A stretch of DNA of 64,000 nucleotides from Adenophora triphylla var. japonica (lineage: Eukaryota; Streptophyta; Magnoliopsida; Asterales; Campanulaceae): contig JAFEMH010000339.1 in NCBI GenBank assembly GCA_022495995.1, positions 124,001 through 188,000 on the forward strand. Reading direction: 5' to 3'. Of this stretch, positions 11,561-21,747 are shown in pieces. A model generated the notes under the pieces. It did no database searches and had not been told where the DNA came from. It saw only the letters and a program-made list of their open reading frames with translations. Every line of letters starts with the position of its first letter. Within the stretch, counting starts at the first letter, position 1. A program made the position numbers and the translations under genes.

Positions 11561-11679
11561 AAAACCGTTGAAGTAGAGGAATTTTTTTTCAGAATTAATT
11601 CTAGTCGTTCTTTATCTTATGTGAAATTGAATCTGAGCCACTCTTGATGTGGCGGTTATTCTTGAGGTGTATTGTAATA

Positions 11680-11966
11680 CTCCCTCCGTCCCGGCCCAAA
11701 TGTCCCAAAATGGGTTCGACACGGGAATTAAGGAATAAATATATATAATGTAAAAAGTGTATAGTAAAATAAATGTTGTGAGTATGAAAGTGATGTAGGA
11801 AAGAGAAAGTGGGGTAGGAAATAGTTAGTGGATATTTATTGTGAGTATGACAAGTGGGTCCCACAAATAAAAAAGTAATGAAAAACTTTCCTTTTTTTGG
11901 GTTGAGACATTTTAAATGGGACACCCAAAAAGGAAAGTTGGGACATTTGGGCTGGGACGGAGGGGG
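11680..11966. mobile_element. Stowaway MITE
   Basis: The terminal inverted repeats CTCCCTCCGTCCCGGCCC and CCCCCTCCGTCCCAGCCC (right end read inverted) extend about 27 bp with few mismatches and include AAATGTCCC on both sides. A TA duplication flanks the 287 bp element. It sits between two copies of a roughly 100 bp host segment (11582-11679 and 11990-12090). Confidence 0.9.
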
Positions 11967-12090
11967 TATAGATTTTTTGAGCTGAGGTATTTTTTTTCAG
12001 ATTTAATCCTAGCCCTTTTTTGTCTTTGGTGAAATTGAAGCTGAGTCACTCTTTGTGTGACGGTTATTCTTGAGGTGTATTGTAGTATAG

Positions 12091-12280
12091 ATGTGATCGT
12101 ATGTCGGACGAAGCTAGGTCGGGACCAATGATGGTTGGACAATAAGCTTGGTCGACTGATCTATGATGGGCCGTTGGTGTTGTAGCGATTGGACCGGCCC
12201 ATTTGATAATATGGTCTTAATAATGTGTAAAAGGTTGGGCTTCACTCGTTGGGCCTGACCTATCACTTTTATTCCGTTCA
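12091..12280 (-). mobile_element. Truncated LTR (U3 part), relative of the solo LTR at 17094-17712
   Basis: The sequence from GTGATCGTATGTCGGACGA to TTTTATTCCGTTCA aligns with 17522-17712, the U3 side of a minus-strand solo LTR. Its LTR start is therefore at 12280 (TGAACGGAATAAAA read inverted). The R/U5 part is missing, so only the first third of an LTR survives. Confidence 0.6.
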
Positions 12281-12284
12281 GGTC

Positions 12285-12893
12285 CCGATGTAGAAATCTC
12301 CACCAACCAACGTCACTCCACTATTTCTACATGGTAAAGATCATGCTCCCATTATCTCTGTACAAACAGAGATGTGCTCCCCTCTTTCCCAACCTAATTG
12401 ATATCAATCCAATGAGGTAGGAACACGTATCTCACCAATGTTGGCAACAGTCCATTATCCTTCCACTATAAATACAACTTCTCCCTAAAGTTAGAAGGTA
12501 AGTCACTCTCCCCTCAACTACTTACATATTCCATAGTTTTATATCTTCATATCCCATGTTCTTATTTTTACGCCGGAGCCTTATTACATTATTACATGGG
12601 AAACCCCCCTTCCGGCCTTAAGCTAACGGTTCTTTCTTTCTAATTCTTAGGTTAAAAAGCATCATACAAGCCAAATATCTTCATCCTTTAGTCGGACCAC
12701 TATTGCATACTCATTTTTTTGGTAGCTTAAAAAATATATAGGTGACAACTCATAATTAATTAGTAGATCTAATTAGAGATATGATTTTTTTCACCATTCT
12801 CATATAATTAATGATTTGAAATTATAATTTTAAACAAGAATAACTTCATAATTTATTAAAGAAAGTAGTTTTTGAAATGGAGGAAGTACCATT
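12285..12893 (+). repeat. Segmental direct repeat, copy 2 (partner 4575-5193)
   Basis: This copy is colinear with 4575-5193. It includes the LTR tail with TTTTTACGCCGGAGCC and CCGGCCTTAAGC, and the AT-rich flank ending GGAGGAAGTACCATTTA. The carbonic anhydrase promoter begins about 150 bp downstream, so the repeat now forms part of the gene's upstream region. Confidence 0.8.
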
Positions 12894-13040
12894 TAGTTCG
12901 GAAAGAGTTGAAATTACCATAGAATTTTCGAGAAATGGAGGGAATATAACACATGGAAGGTAATGCAAAATATTACACTTGTTAATTATGCCAAAATATA
13001 CGTATTTAATGTCAACTTAATTACTAGCCGCTCGTCTCCT

Positions 13041-13050
13041 CTATATATAC
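13041..13050 (+). promoter_or_regulatory. Probable TATA box of the carbonic anhydrase gene
   Basis: CTATATATAC lies about 70 bp upstream of the chosen ATG (13115), a normal distance for a plant gene with a short leader. No other TATA-like site is as close. Confidence 0.55.
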
Positions 13051-13114
13051 AAATGCTCCTTGAAGAAGATGATCTTAAAAAAAGGCGATTTAATATACAT
13101 TCTTGCATTCCATA

Positions 13115-14796
13115 ATGAGGAACCCTAATCTCATCTCCCTTCTCATTTTGTGTTTCCTCATCTCATCCCCTTCCTTCTTCAACATTTCCAATGCTAATGA
13201 TCATCAACATGAAAAAGGTATCAACCCTCCTCTCTTATATATATATATATATATATCGGTCACAATTCAATTGTGTTTAATTAATTGTTTTTTTTTTTTT
13301 TGGGTGGGGGTGGGGGTTGAGGTAGGATTGCATTACTTCAACATTATTACACGTATATTTCTAAATACGATAATTGATATATTAAATAAAAAAAAAAAAA
13401 CTTAATGCCCACACCGTCATAAAAAATAATAATGTCATCTGATTTTATTTTTTGTTGGTGCTATATTTTCTCCTCATGTGATGTGGGTTTAGAAATTTCC
13501 AAGGTAAGAATTATATGTTTGTTTTTTTGTAGGTTCAGGGGACGATGACCATGAATTCAACTACATAGAAGGGAGTGGAAAGGGTCCAAAAGCATGGGGG
13601 AGTCTGAAAGCAATATGGAATACTTGTGAAACCGGAAAATTACAGTCCCCTATTGACATTAACAAACAGTCTATGCAAGTTTCCAAAAGTGTTGGCCAAC
13701 TTGATAGGGATTACCAACCTGCCAACGCAACCATCACTAATAGGGGCCACGATTTGATTGTAATTAGTAACCTTTTTAGGCATCAATCTTCTTGTACATC
13801 TGTGGTCTTCTTATTATTAAAAATAATAATAATAATAATAATTTGATGCACGCACGCAGGTTGAATGGAGTGGAAATCCTGGTGAAATAACGATAAACAA
13901 CACAAAGTACAAAATAGTACAATGCCATTGGCATACTCCATCTGAGCATACCTTGAATGGGCAAAGATACGATATGGAGATGCATATTGTTCATAGTGAT
14001 GCTTCAGGACAGAGAGCCGTTTTTGCACTTTTATACAGATACGGGCGTCCTGATCCCTTTCTAGCAAAGGTATATATATGTATATATATATGCGTGTTTC
14101 TCCTTATGAGGTGCCAAATGATGTTGTTATTTTTTATTTGGATCTTTCAATATATTCACAAGTTATACGAGTACGTATAGTATATACTATTGTTCTTCTA
14201 AATATATATGTATATATATACTGCACAGTTGCTAGAGAAGGTGAAAGAACAAGGGGAAGAGATAGATACTCTGGGGGACAAAAGACTTGATTTAGGGATG
14301 TTTAGTCCCCAGCAGATAAAGTTTGGAAACCAAAAGTATTATAGATACATGGGTTCTCTTACCACCCCTCCATGCACTGAGGGCGTTATTTGGACCATTG
14401 CTAACAGGGTACGTACTCAATATTCGATTAATTAACAACAATACCTAGTAATACGTACACTTTTGCCTGTTTTACATTTATGTTTCTGCTAAAAAAATAA
14501 AAAAATAATGCAGCTTCATGAGAACTAGGACATAATAAATAGTAAGAATTGAGTGTATATATATGTGTGTGTGCAATGGATGCAGATGAGGACTGTTTCC
14601 AAGGAGCAAGTAGAAGAACTGAAAAAGGGTCTTAAGAAAGTAAGTAGTCCTCCAGTAAGAGCTTGTTAATATTTGCAATTAAGAATGAAATGGAGAGAGT
14701 AGTAATGTGTTGTTGTCTGAATTTCAGGGATTCAAGGCTAACTCAAGGTCAACTCAACAACTGAATGGAAGACAAATATATGTATATGAAGATTAA
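13115..14796 (+). CDS. ACA: Alpha-type carbonic anhydrase, six exons, 280 residues, intact
   Basis: The exons are 13115-13217, 13533-13759, 13860-14069, 14229-14408, 14586-14639 and 14728-14796; all introns are GT-AG and the joined frame is open. The enzyme interconverts CO2 and bicarbonate with a zinc ion. The N-terminus ([20 protein letters not shown]) is a signal peptide, so the protein probably enters the secretory pathway. The zinc ligands are H133 and H135 in [11 protein letters not shown] and H152 in MEMHIVH. H107 (NRGHDL) matches the proton-shuttle position. SPIDI and [11 protein letters not shown] are family hallmarks, and the two cysteines of the usual disulfide are present (NTCETG, PPCTEG). 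Plant storage and nectar proteins (dioscorin, nectarin III) belong to the same family, but here the full zinc site argues for an active enzyme. ATG 13115 was chosen because the upstream in-frame codon is TTG. Intron 1 has a TA run and intron 2 an AAT run. Confidence 0.95.
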
Positions 14797-15075
14797 TTAA
14801 TTCTACTTTGTTAAATAAATAGAGAGAATTCATGCAGAAAGAGTGAAATTGTATTAATTAAGAAGTTGAATGAAATAATTGTGGTGTAAATTACTCGTAT
14901 TAATTAACGAAGATTATATATATTGAATTTTTCCTCATTGCTTGGTGTCTGGTATTTGCTATTGGGGTGAGGGTGAGGTTGGGCTGGGGTGGGGTTTTGC
15001 ATAGTACTATCTGTTTTTAGATGGGTCCTACTATTACTATTTGCACATTTTTTTATTAAAATAATGTGCAAATAA

Positions 15076-15465
15076 CACTACTACATTTAAAGTCTAATGC
15101 AACCCCTAAATTTGTTGTCACAGTGCCAATCCTTGTTCTATTAGCTCTAATGCAACGTCAGAGGACCCTCGCAATCTGTCCTGTGACATCAGGTCTAATG
15201 CAACGAATAACTAATCTAATGAAACGACATTTTCTTTGTGTCGCATTCTGTCCCGTGGCATCAGGTCTAATGCAAGGGCTTTATTGATGGCGTTGCATTA
15301 GAAGAATCTAATGTAACGCCTAGAAACCGAAGGCAACGCAAATGCCATAGCTGTTGTAATAGCTCAAATAAACCGTTGCATTGATGAAATAATGCAACGC
15401 CATTCTAAAGCATTGTTGCATTTGATGCATTTGATGCGTTACATTTGTTCAAAAATGTAGTAGTG
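15076..15465. mobile_element. CACTA-type MITE, 390 bp, TAA target duplication
   Basis: The ends are perfect inverses, CACTACTACATTT and AAATGTAGTAGTG, and TAA flanks both sides (15073-15075, 15466-15468). Inside, TCTAATGCAACG-like motifs recur on both halves as subterminal repeats. There is no coding capacity. Its termini differ from the 6 kb CACTA element at 5426, so another family would have to mobilise it. Confidence 0.9.
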
Positions 15466-15854
15466 TAACCTAGACATCCTAAACCAACATTGTTAATTGT
15501 GAAAAGTTATCATTAATCAATAATGAAGCTTTTTCTTTATTTTTTTAGCCTTTGACTTTTTCAACCTAATCTCCTAAAAGGTAATAGTAATAATTATATT
15601 GTCCCCTATATATATACTAGTCTTTTAGATTTAAAAATTGGAGTTTCATATATGATTTTATTTTTTGAACATATTTTATAGTTTATATTATATATTTAAA
15701 TAAGTTTATTATGCCAAAGGGTTGTTGTACTTTGATCGATCACAGACCCGATTCACTAAAGACTTTGTCTACTTTTTTCATCAATTTTAACAAGTTATAT
15801 AAACATACTCCTATTATCCTCTTTACATAGTACAATATTTTATAGACTTACATA
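15466..15854. other. AT-rich spacer without recognised features
   Basis: About 390 bp of AT-rich sequence between a CACTA MITE and a Stowaway MITE. I see no ORF, RNA gene or clear repeat in it. Confidence 0.6.
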
Positions 15855-16114
15855 CTCCCTCCGTCCCGATAGAAATTAAACAGTTACTGTTTACGCGTAA
15901 ATTAAGCAAAAAAATGGAGAAAGTGTTATGAGTGTAAAAGTAAAATAGGAGAGAGAATGAGTGGAGGAAATAGTAAATTATAATGGTGTTGTGAGTATTA
16001 AAATAATGTAGGAGAGAGAATGAGTGGAGGGAATAGTAAATATTCTTTGCCATTGTGATTTGTAGCGGGACGCCCAATGAGAAAAGTGTGTGATTTGTAG
16101 CGGGACGGAGGGAG
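15855..16114. mobile_element. Stowaway MITE
   Basis: The termini CTCCCTCCGTCCCG and CGGGACGGAGGGAG are exact inverses, with TA on both sides (15853-15854, 16115-16116). Internally a GTAGGAGAGAGAATGAGTGG-like segment occurs twice. The element is 260 bp long and non-coding. Confidence 0.9.
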
Positions 16115-16489
16115 TATATTGAAATTTTAATTTTTCAAGGTAATTTAATAAGTTTTTTTCTTATTTTAATAAAAAAAATATGCAAAATGTGTCCTAATTA
16201 AATAATTTACATTCATTAATATTTAAAATTAAAGAAATTAAAAATTTATTTAATTCAAAAGAAGTCATCTCATTTCATTTCTTGAGTCAATCTAATACAA
16301 CTAATTCAGTAGTACGATTAGAGCGCAAATATTGCTCATAACTTTTAATCTAAATCATGTATGGAGTAACACATGCAGCTGCACAATCATATCTGAAATG
16401 AACCCACTGTGACATGAGAGTAGGCATTGGATACCCTCCTGTCAGTGTTACTTGGACGCAATGATTATTATTAACGTATCCGATTGCAA
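16115..16489. other. AT-rich spacer leading into an LTR
   Basis: No gene is visible. The last part (16320-16489) may already belong to the LTR that ends at 16992, but I could not find its start or a matching target duplication. Confidence 0.4.
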
Positions 16490-16992
16490 TAGCAACATGT
16501 TGATACCGCGGGGACGTAAGTTAGGCGGTATTCATCCCTAGACACTCCAAACTTGTCGTGTAACTCCTGAATCATGGATTCATGGGCATAACACTATGCC
16601 GACCAACATACTATGTCGAGGAGCGGCCTGCTATGCATACGTACAAAAGGCTTTTCTAATCCTACGCCAATAAGAACATCGTGAAATTAGGATTTGAGTA
16701 GGATTTTACTCCGTATCTCTCCTAACTTCCTATCAAAGGCATGATACTATCTCATATACTTATAAATACATGTCATAAATCACAATTTTTTGGAAACGCA
16801 TTCTTTGACTCTGAACCGTTGTCAATTGATTTGCTTTTGTAAATACAAATACTTACTCTCACGCCGGAGGTCATTCACCGGTAAATCCCCGACTTAGTTT
16901 ACGTGTTTATTTATATTTTTTAGGCTATTCAAGCATACATGATACAACCGAACCGCTGGATTTGGGCTGATCTGACGTTTATGGCATCATCA
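16490..16992 (+). mobile_element. Solo LTR, Tat-type
   Basis: TATAAATACATG near 16760 is followed about 100 bp later by CTTACTCTCACGCCGGAGG, CCCCGACTTAGTTTACGTG and TTTTTTAGGC. The sequence ends GGATTTGGGCTGATCTGACG...GGCATCATCA at 16992. The end is nearly the same as the 3' LTR end of element B (33345-33381). No internal domains follow. The 5' boundary is uncertain. Confidence 0.65.
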
Positions 16993-17093
16993 AATAATTT
17001 TATAAGAATAATGGAAAATTAATAAATCTTTGATAGAAGTCCAACAAATTGATTAAAGAAAATCACATTTAATCTTTAAATCAAAATATGTCT

Positions 17094-17712
17094 TGATGAT
17101 GTAAGAAACGTGTTGATCAGCCTACGTCCAGCAATTAGGATGATCACCTAGCTTTATTGACCCGAAACCAGTGAACACACGACTAGCCGGGATGATCTCC
17201 GCCTAAGACCCTCCGGTGTGAGAGTAAGTTTCATGTGATTAGCTTATAAACTCTATTGAAATCAATTGAACAACAAATAAGGCATTACCCGAAAACGATG
17301 GATGTTGTGAGGTATTTATAGCCTCTGATAAGAGATTGTGTTGTACTAGGATTGCGTAGAATCCCTAAGATCACAGAGAGAATCGTGGATGTAACTGACT
17401 CCGAGATTGTAGGAATCTGTTATGGAAATAGTTGTAGGTCGATGTACGTCTCTTTAGGTCAAGATCATCTGAGTAGATCAAGGTCGACCTGACTTTGTAT
17501 GATAGAATTCGTATAAGGAGGTGATCGTATGTCAGACAAAAGCTAGGTCGGGATCAAAGATGGTCGGACAATGAGCTAGATCGACTGATCTTGATTGATG
17601 GATCATGGGCCTTATAATAACTGGGCCGGTCCACTTGATGATGTAGCTGTAATAACGTCTGAATAATTAGGCTTCATACATTGGGTCTAATCCGTCAATT
17701 TTATTCCGTTCA
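17094..17712 (-). mobile_element. Solo LTR, Tat-type, with perfect TSD TGTCT
   Basis: Read on the minus strand the LTR starts TGAACGGAATAAAATTG (17712) and ends ...CTTACATCATCA (17094). TGTCT flanks it on both sides (17089-17093, 17713-17717). It holds CTTACTCTCACACCGGAGGG followed by CCCGGCTAGTCGTG, the module also seen in elements B and C. A single LTR with an intact target duplication is the signature of intra-element LTR recombination. Confidence 0.9.
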
Positions 17713-17717
17713 TGTCT

Positions 17718-18126
17718 ATTGTTTTAGATCAATTTTTGGTGAATAGTATAATTATTTTAAATAGAAGGGGAATAGTTGCAATTAAAACCTTGGCCATTAA
17801 AAACCATTTAAGTCCCGAAGGATCGTTTGATAAATATATTATATAATATGTCTTCCGTTTTAAAATAAATGTCATGTGTTTTGATATTATTTTTTGTGAA
17901 CATGATTAAAGTTTGATCAACTTTTTATGAAATACTAGTATTTATCTTCATGATATTTTAAAATTGTTTTTGGTAGTCCTTCTATTCTATTGATATACCA
18001 ATAAACATTTTTAGAATATCATGAATATAAACTTTTTTTCTTAATTTTTGGTCAAATTTTATTTAAGTTAATCAAAAAGTAATTGTGTAGTATTTATTTG
18101 TGAATGGAGTATTAATTAATAAAATA
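17718..18126. other. AT-rich spacer, possibly a decayed MITE
   Basis: The segment 17850-18115 starts TGTCTTCCGTTTTAAAATAAATG and ends AGTATTTATTTGTGAATGGAG. This is weakly inverse and Stowaway-like, but too diverged to call. No gene is seen. Confidence 0.35.
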
Positions 18127-18366
18127 CTTCCTCCTTCTCATTATTTTTATTTTAAGGTTTTTACTTTCCTTTTTATTTTGTCCCGGTTTAAGATTTTTAG
18201 TTGTTTTATCACCTAAAATAATGACCAATTTGACTCACTTATCACTCAAAACAAAAATTCTCTAAACACTTTCTATTTTCTACTTTACTTTTCATACTCA
18301 CAACATTTTTTTTTAATTGTCGTGTCAAATGAAAATAAGAAAATTAAATTAGGACGACGGAGGGAG
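18127..18366. mobile_element. Diverged Stowaway-like MITE
   Basis: The left end is CTTCCTCCTTCTCATT and the right end, inverted, is CTCCCTCCGTCGTCCTAA. TA lies on both sides. The inverted repeats match only in part, so confidence is moderate. It lies about 200 bp beyond the 3' end of the calcium-binding protein gene. Confidence 0.6.
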
Positions 18367-18548
18367 TAATATTTTATTTGAAACAAAATGTGGAAAAATT
18401 GTGTTAATAGAAAAGTGATTGTGCAAATAGAAATTCCCTTTTAAGTTTAATTCTTCTTCCTTCCCACAACATGTTGTATTAAACATGAATACAAAATTAC
18501 TACAAAGTAAGAGTAACTTTAATTAACAAGCATTAATTGAAATCCAAA

Positions 18549-18579
18549 CCTATGCCTATGCCTATGCCTATGCCTATGC
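18549..18579. repeat. CCTATG hexamer tandem repeat overlapping the stop codon of the EF-hand gene
   Basis: Five copies of CCTATG (minus-strand sense GCATAG) begin exactly at the stop codon of the gene at 18574-20383. Because the unit is six bases and contains TAG in frame, the coding frame meets a series of alternating GCA and TAG codons. Confidence 0.9.
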
Positions 18580-20383
18580 AATGAGGAAAGGTAAGACTGT
18601 CAACATGAAGGCCTCATATGTAAACGTTGCAGATCCAGTGTAGGCCGTGTCTTTCTCCTTGAACTTCTCCGTTAGTCCCTGCAATTCCAATCCCAATACA
18701 AACAAATCATTTACACCCCACCCGCCAGTAGCTGCCCAACCCCAAATGTATCTTGAATTTCGAATACAGTATATAAAAGAATTCGTACCTTAACAGTCAA
18801 ACAGCATCTGATGATCAGGTAACAAACAAACACACAAAATTAGAAACCACTCAACTTATAACTCAAATACTGCACCAAAAAATATAACTTACTCAATGAA
18901 GTTATCGTATTCAACCGCCCTCGCCTTTCCACCACTTTTATCAAACTTGGACACCAGTAAATCCAAAACCGCTGGCGACACCGCAAATCCAAGGCTCATC
19001 AGTGCTTCTCTCAGTTCGTTTGGATCGATTTTCCCACTCCGATCCCTGTCAAATTTCTCAAAATTTGCCTATGTATACAACAAAACAAATGCATCCATCA
19101 CCAACATTCAATTCAATAGTAAACCAGACCAGACCAGACCAGCAAAGCAAATGCATCCAATCAAAACTTACCCTCCAATTTTGAAGACTATAGAACACTT
19201 GAGTGAATTCCTTGGGACCTAGTAGTTTCAAATTTCAATCAATTTAAAACCAAAGTCAGTACAAGTAAAATCAATGCTTATGTATAAAAAAGAAGCCATA
19301 AAATAAAATGTCAACTCAAACTCAACCAACCCCCCTTATCTACCACCACCACCCACTGGTTGGTTCTCATACCGGGACCCACAAAGTCAAGCAATAAAAG
19401 GGCCCACACACCCAGTGATTCGCTACATGGTCACACCACTCTAGACAAATATGCTTACGCGTTTCTATAACACTTTTTAAATTAATCACCGAATCATTAG
19501 TTTGCACCACCGGGTCATCCGGTTTTACCAAAGCGAGCTGTTATCACGCCAGGCAATACGCTACGCTAATCTACGCCGCCCACTGAATGTCTGAATGGAA
19601 ATATGCTAACATTAACGCAATCTACCCTCTCGCGCAAGTTAGAGCTAAGCATACACTCTCTCACTAACTTACGCCAGTGCGTACATGACGACAGGCTGGT
19701 TCACATCTACATCTACGGTCTGCGATCGATCGCACTGAGAGTTATCAGAACTCGCACAAGTTAGCGTAATTAGTCGACAAGTGATAATTTTCACCGCTTT
19801 CAGACGAATTTTGAGAGGGATAGATAGCTAGAGAAGAAAGAAGGTTACCGATTTTCCTGATATTGGAATTAGTGAAATTGTACATGAGAAGGTGAACGGT
19901 ACGGAGACTGAAGCTCTGATTGTACGAAGACAACGCCCTCTGCAATTCCTTATCATCGATGAACCCGCTCCCGTCCTGATCCGCCATTTGAAAGCAAGTA
20001 ACCACGCTCGGATCCGTCCCCGGGGGAAACGCCGACGGTACTAGAGAAGCGAACGGGCTGCCGTAAGGCGCTGCGGGAGGGTAGCCAACGGGGGCGGAGT
20101 AAGGAGCAGCGCCGTAGGGAGACGCGGCTGAAGGTTTTTGTGGTTTTTCGCCGTGAGGGGCATAGGGGGCTGATGGTGCACCGTATGGTTGGGGAGGGGC
20201 CCCGTAAGGGGATTGGCCGTGTGGCTGCGGGGCGCCATATGGTTGGGCCGGAGCACCGTATGATTGGGTCGGAGCACCGTATGGTTGGGCGGGGGAACCA
20301 CCATAGGGGGCGGCGCCGTAGGGTTGAGATGGTGGAGCACCGTATCCGTAACCAGACGGATTATTGTGTGGGTATCCAGCCAT
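18574..20383 (-). CDS. CML49/50-like: Penta-EF-hand calcium-binding protein (CML49/50-like), five exons, 293 residues
   Basis: The exons on the minus strand are 20383-19849, 19218-19172, 19068-18893, 18807-18789 and 18678-18574, all with GT-AG introns and a continuous frame. Residues 1-125 are a Pro/Gly/Tyr/Ala-rich tail with repeated QPYGAP units, as in plant CML48-50 and animal ALG-2/sorcin-type proteins. The first EF-hand loop is 135-146 (DQDGSGFIDDKE) with all acidic ligands. The second is 201-212 (DRDRSGKIDPNE). The C-terminal hands (DKSGGKARAVEYD, EKDTAYTGSATF) are degenerate, as is usual for the group. It is probably a cytosolic calcium sensor; partners cannot be read from sequence. 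The 5' leader is CT-rich with a TATA box at 20451-20460. Exon 4 is only 19 bp, which automated gene prediction may miss. Confidence 0.93.
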
Positions 20384-20450
20384 ATTTTAAGAACCGAGCG
20401 TTAGAGAGATAAAGAGAGGAGAGAGAGAAAGAGAGAGATTTGTAAATGAG

Positions 20451-20460
20451 GTTATATAAG
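20451..20460 (-). promoter_or_regulatory. TATA box of the EF-hand gene
   Basis: The minus strand reads CTTATATAAC about 70 bp upstream of the ATG at 20383. A long CT-rich stretch (CTCTCTCTTTCTCTCTC) follows and would form the leader. CT-rich leaders downstream of TATA are common in plant housekeeping-type promoters. Confidence 0.65.
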
Positions 20461-20596
20461 GCAGGGCAGAGATTGGTATTTATTTTATTTGTTGGGATTT
20501 GCCATTTTGTAAAGTTTGTTTGAATTGGGAAAAAAGGGGAAGACAAGTCAATAATGATTTTTGGTTGGGGCTAAAAGATGTCGACACTTGAAAACA

Positions 20597-20785
20597 TGTT
20601 AAAAGAAATTAAAAATACAGCTCTATTAGCTTCACATTACTTTGTCTTTTGTTTTGCAGCTTCAACTTGCAATAATAAACAACATTGCTATTGCTGATTC
20701 TTAATAAAGTTGAGGACTGTAGCAACAAGGCTCAATACTTGGAGGACTCAATTGTAAACAAAGATAGACTTATGAACATAATAGC
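20597..20785 (+). mobile_element. Copia LTR, left piece, split by element B
   Basis: The stretch beginning TGTTAAAAGAAATTAAAAA runs to ATAGC at 20785, where element B is inserted. Its continuation is found after B (33387-33422) and after the Tourist-like element (34966-35082), ending immediately before a Met-tRNA primer site TGGTATCAGAGCT. The left boundary is a guess from the TGTT start. Confidence 0.5.
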
Positions 20786-21538
20786 TGAACGGTATAAACC
20801 GAGCTACGAACATGGGCTTGCCCGAACTTGGGCCCAACTATATTGGGCAGTGGATATTGTCTAATTATGAAGTATTAGGGCCGAGTAAGATCTTCCTCGT
20901 ATGCCGAGGAACAGTTATCTCGGCCTTATATCATCATTCTTGGGCCGTCATGTCGCAATTACCGAGGAGAGAAAAGTTATTAGCTCGGCATATTACCAAG
21001 TGACGAGGAAACAAAATCAGTCTCCTCGGCTTATCTCCGTGTCGGCCGTTCACCAAATGACGAGGAAGCAGAATCATTCTCCTCGGCCTATTTGCCAAAG
21101 GTCGAGGAAAAACATTTGCCTTCCTCTGTCTCCTGCCAGCAGCTTACAATCCTTATTCAACAAGGTTTTATACATTCATGATCCAATCAGATTATGTTTA
21201 CCAAAGACCAATTCAAGTCAAACCATGACTCCTTAACAGATATAATTCTATTTGGATTATATCTTATCTAATTATGAGTTCACTTCAACATGGATTCTAT
21301 CAATCCATCCCTATAAATACAAGCCCTATGGCTCATTATCCGGTACGTTACTTTTTTACATTGGGAAAACTCTGTCAATTTGTTTTCTCACATATAAACC
21401 GTGAACTTACTCTCACGCCGGATGGCCTTTAGCCGGATCCGCCCCGGCTTAGTTTACGTGTTTTCTCTTATTTTCAGGCCTTGCAATCACCGGAGCAATC
21501 ATCGCTTGGCTCTGTTCTTGACACCGCCGGAATCATCA
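20786..21538 (+). repeat. Element B 5' LTR
   Basis: It holds a TATA-like TATAAATACAAG near 21311, ACTTACTCTCACGCCGGATGG near 21410 and CCCCGGCTTAGTTTACG. It matches the 3' LTR until CATCGCTTGG near 21509. The last 30 bp (to AATCATCA) differ from the 3' LTR end (GATTTGGGCTGATTTGACG...CATCATCA). Confidence 0.85.
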
Positions 21539-21747
21539 AGTTCAGCCGGAATTTGCCCAGATTCCGTTAAAGGCGTTTTTAGCGTTAAATTCGATCCCAA
21601 TTTTGGCTTGAATTTTTTGTGCTGGAAAAATTGCAATTGGCTGTTTGTTTTTGGTCAAATTTTGCCCTAATTTTGGCCAGAAACTTGGATCTATTGGAAA
21701 TTGTGGTTTTGGAAAATTTGCACTTGATAATTTGCTGTTAACTTACA

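Larger units (their letters stand above)
5426..11578 (+). mobile_element. CACTA (En/Spm) DNA transposon, 6.15 kb, carrying captured gene exons
   Basis: The left terminus is CACTACAAGAAAA (5426). The right terminus is a decayed inverse, ...CCGTTGAAGTAGAG (11578). A 3 bp GAA duplication flanks both ends (5423-5425 and 11579-11581), as expected for CACTA elements. Both ends hold dense subterminal repeats built on GCAAC and GAAAC(A/G)G, the usual type of TNPA binding site. Inside, in order, are a CT-rich leader-like stretch with a repeated GTGGTGCCGGCGTCT (about 6080-6135), reversed PAA proteasome exons (6910-7683), a truncated TNP2-type transposase (8190-8899), a reversed LINE RNase H fragment (8905-9250) and a spliced Transposase_24 gene (9564-10774). 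The catalytic part of TNP2 is missing, so the copy cannot be autonomous. Confidence 0.85.

Noticed and set aside
13953..14435. Single-exon ORFs in the carbonic anhydrase region
   Set aside because: They are parts of exons 3 and 4 read into introns; the spliced model joins all six exons in frame.
20041..20412. ORFs overlapping the first exon of the EF-hand gene on both strands
   Set aside because: Shadows of the GC-rich PYGAP-coding repeat; the spliced CML49/50-like reading explains the region.
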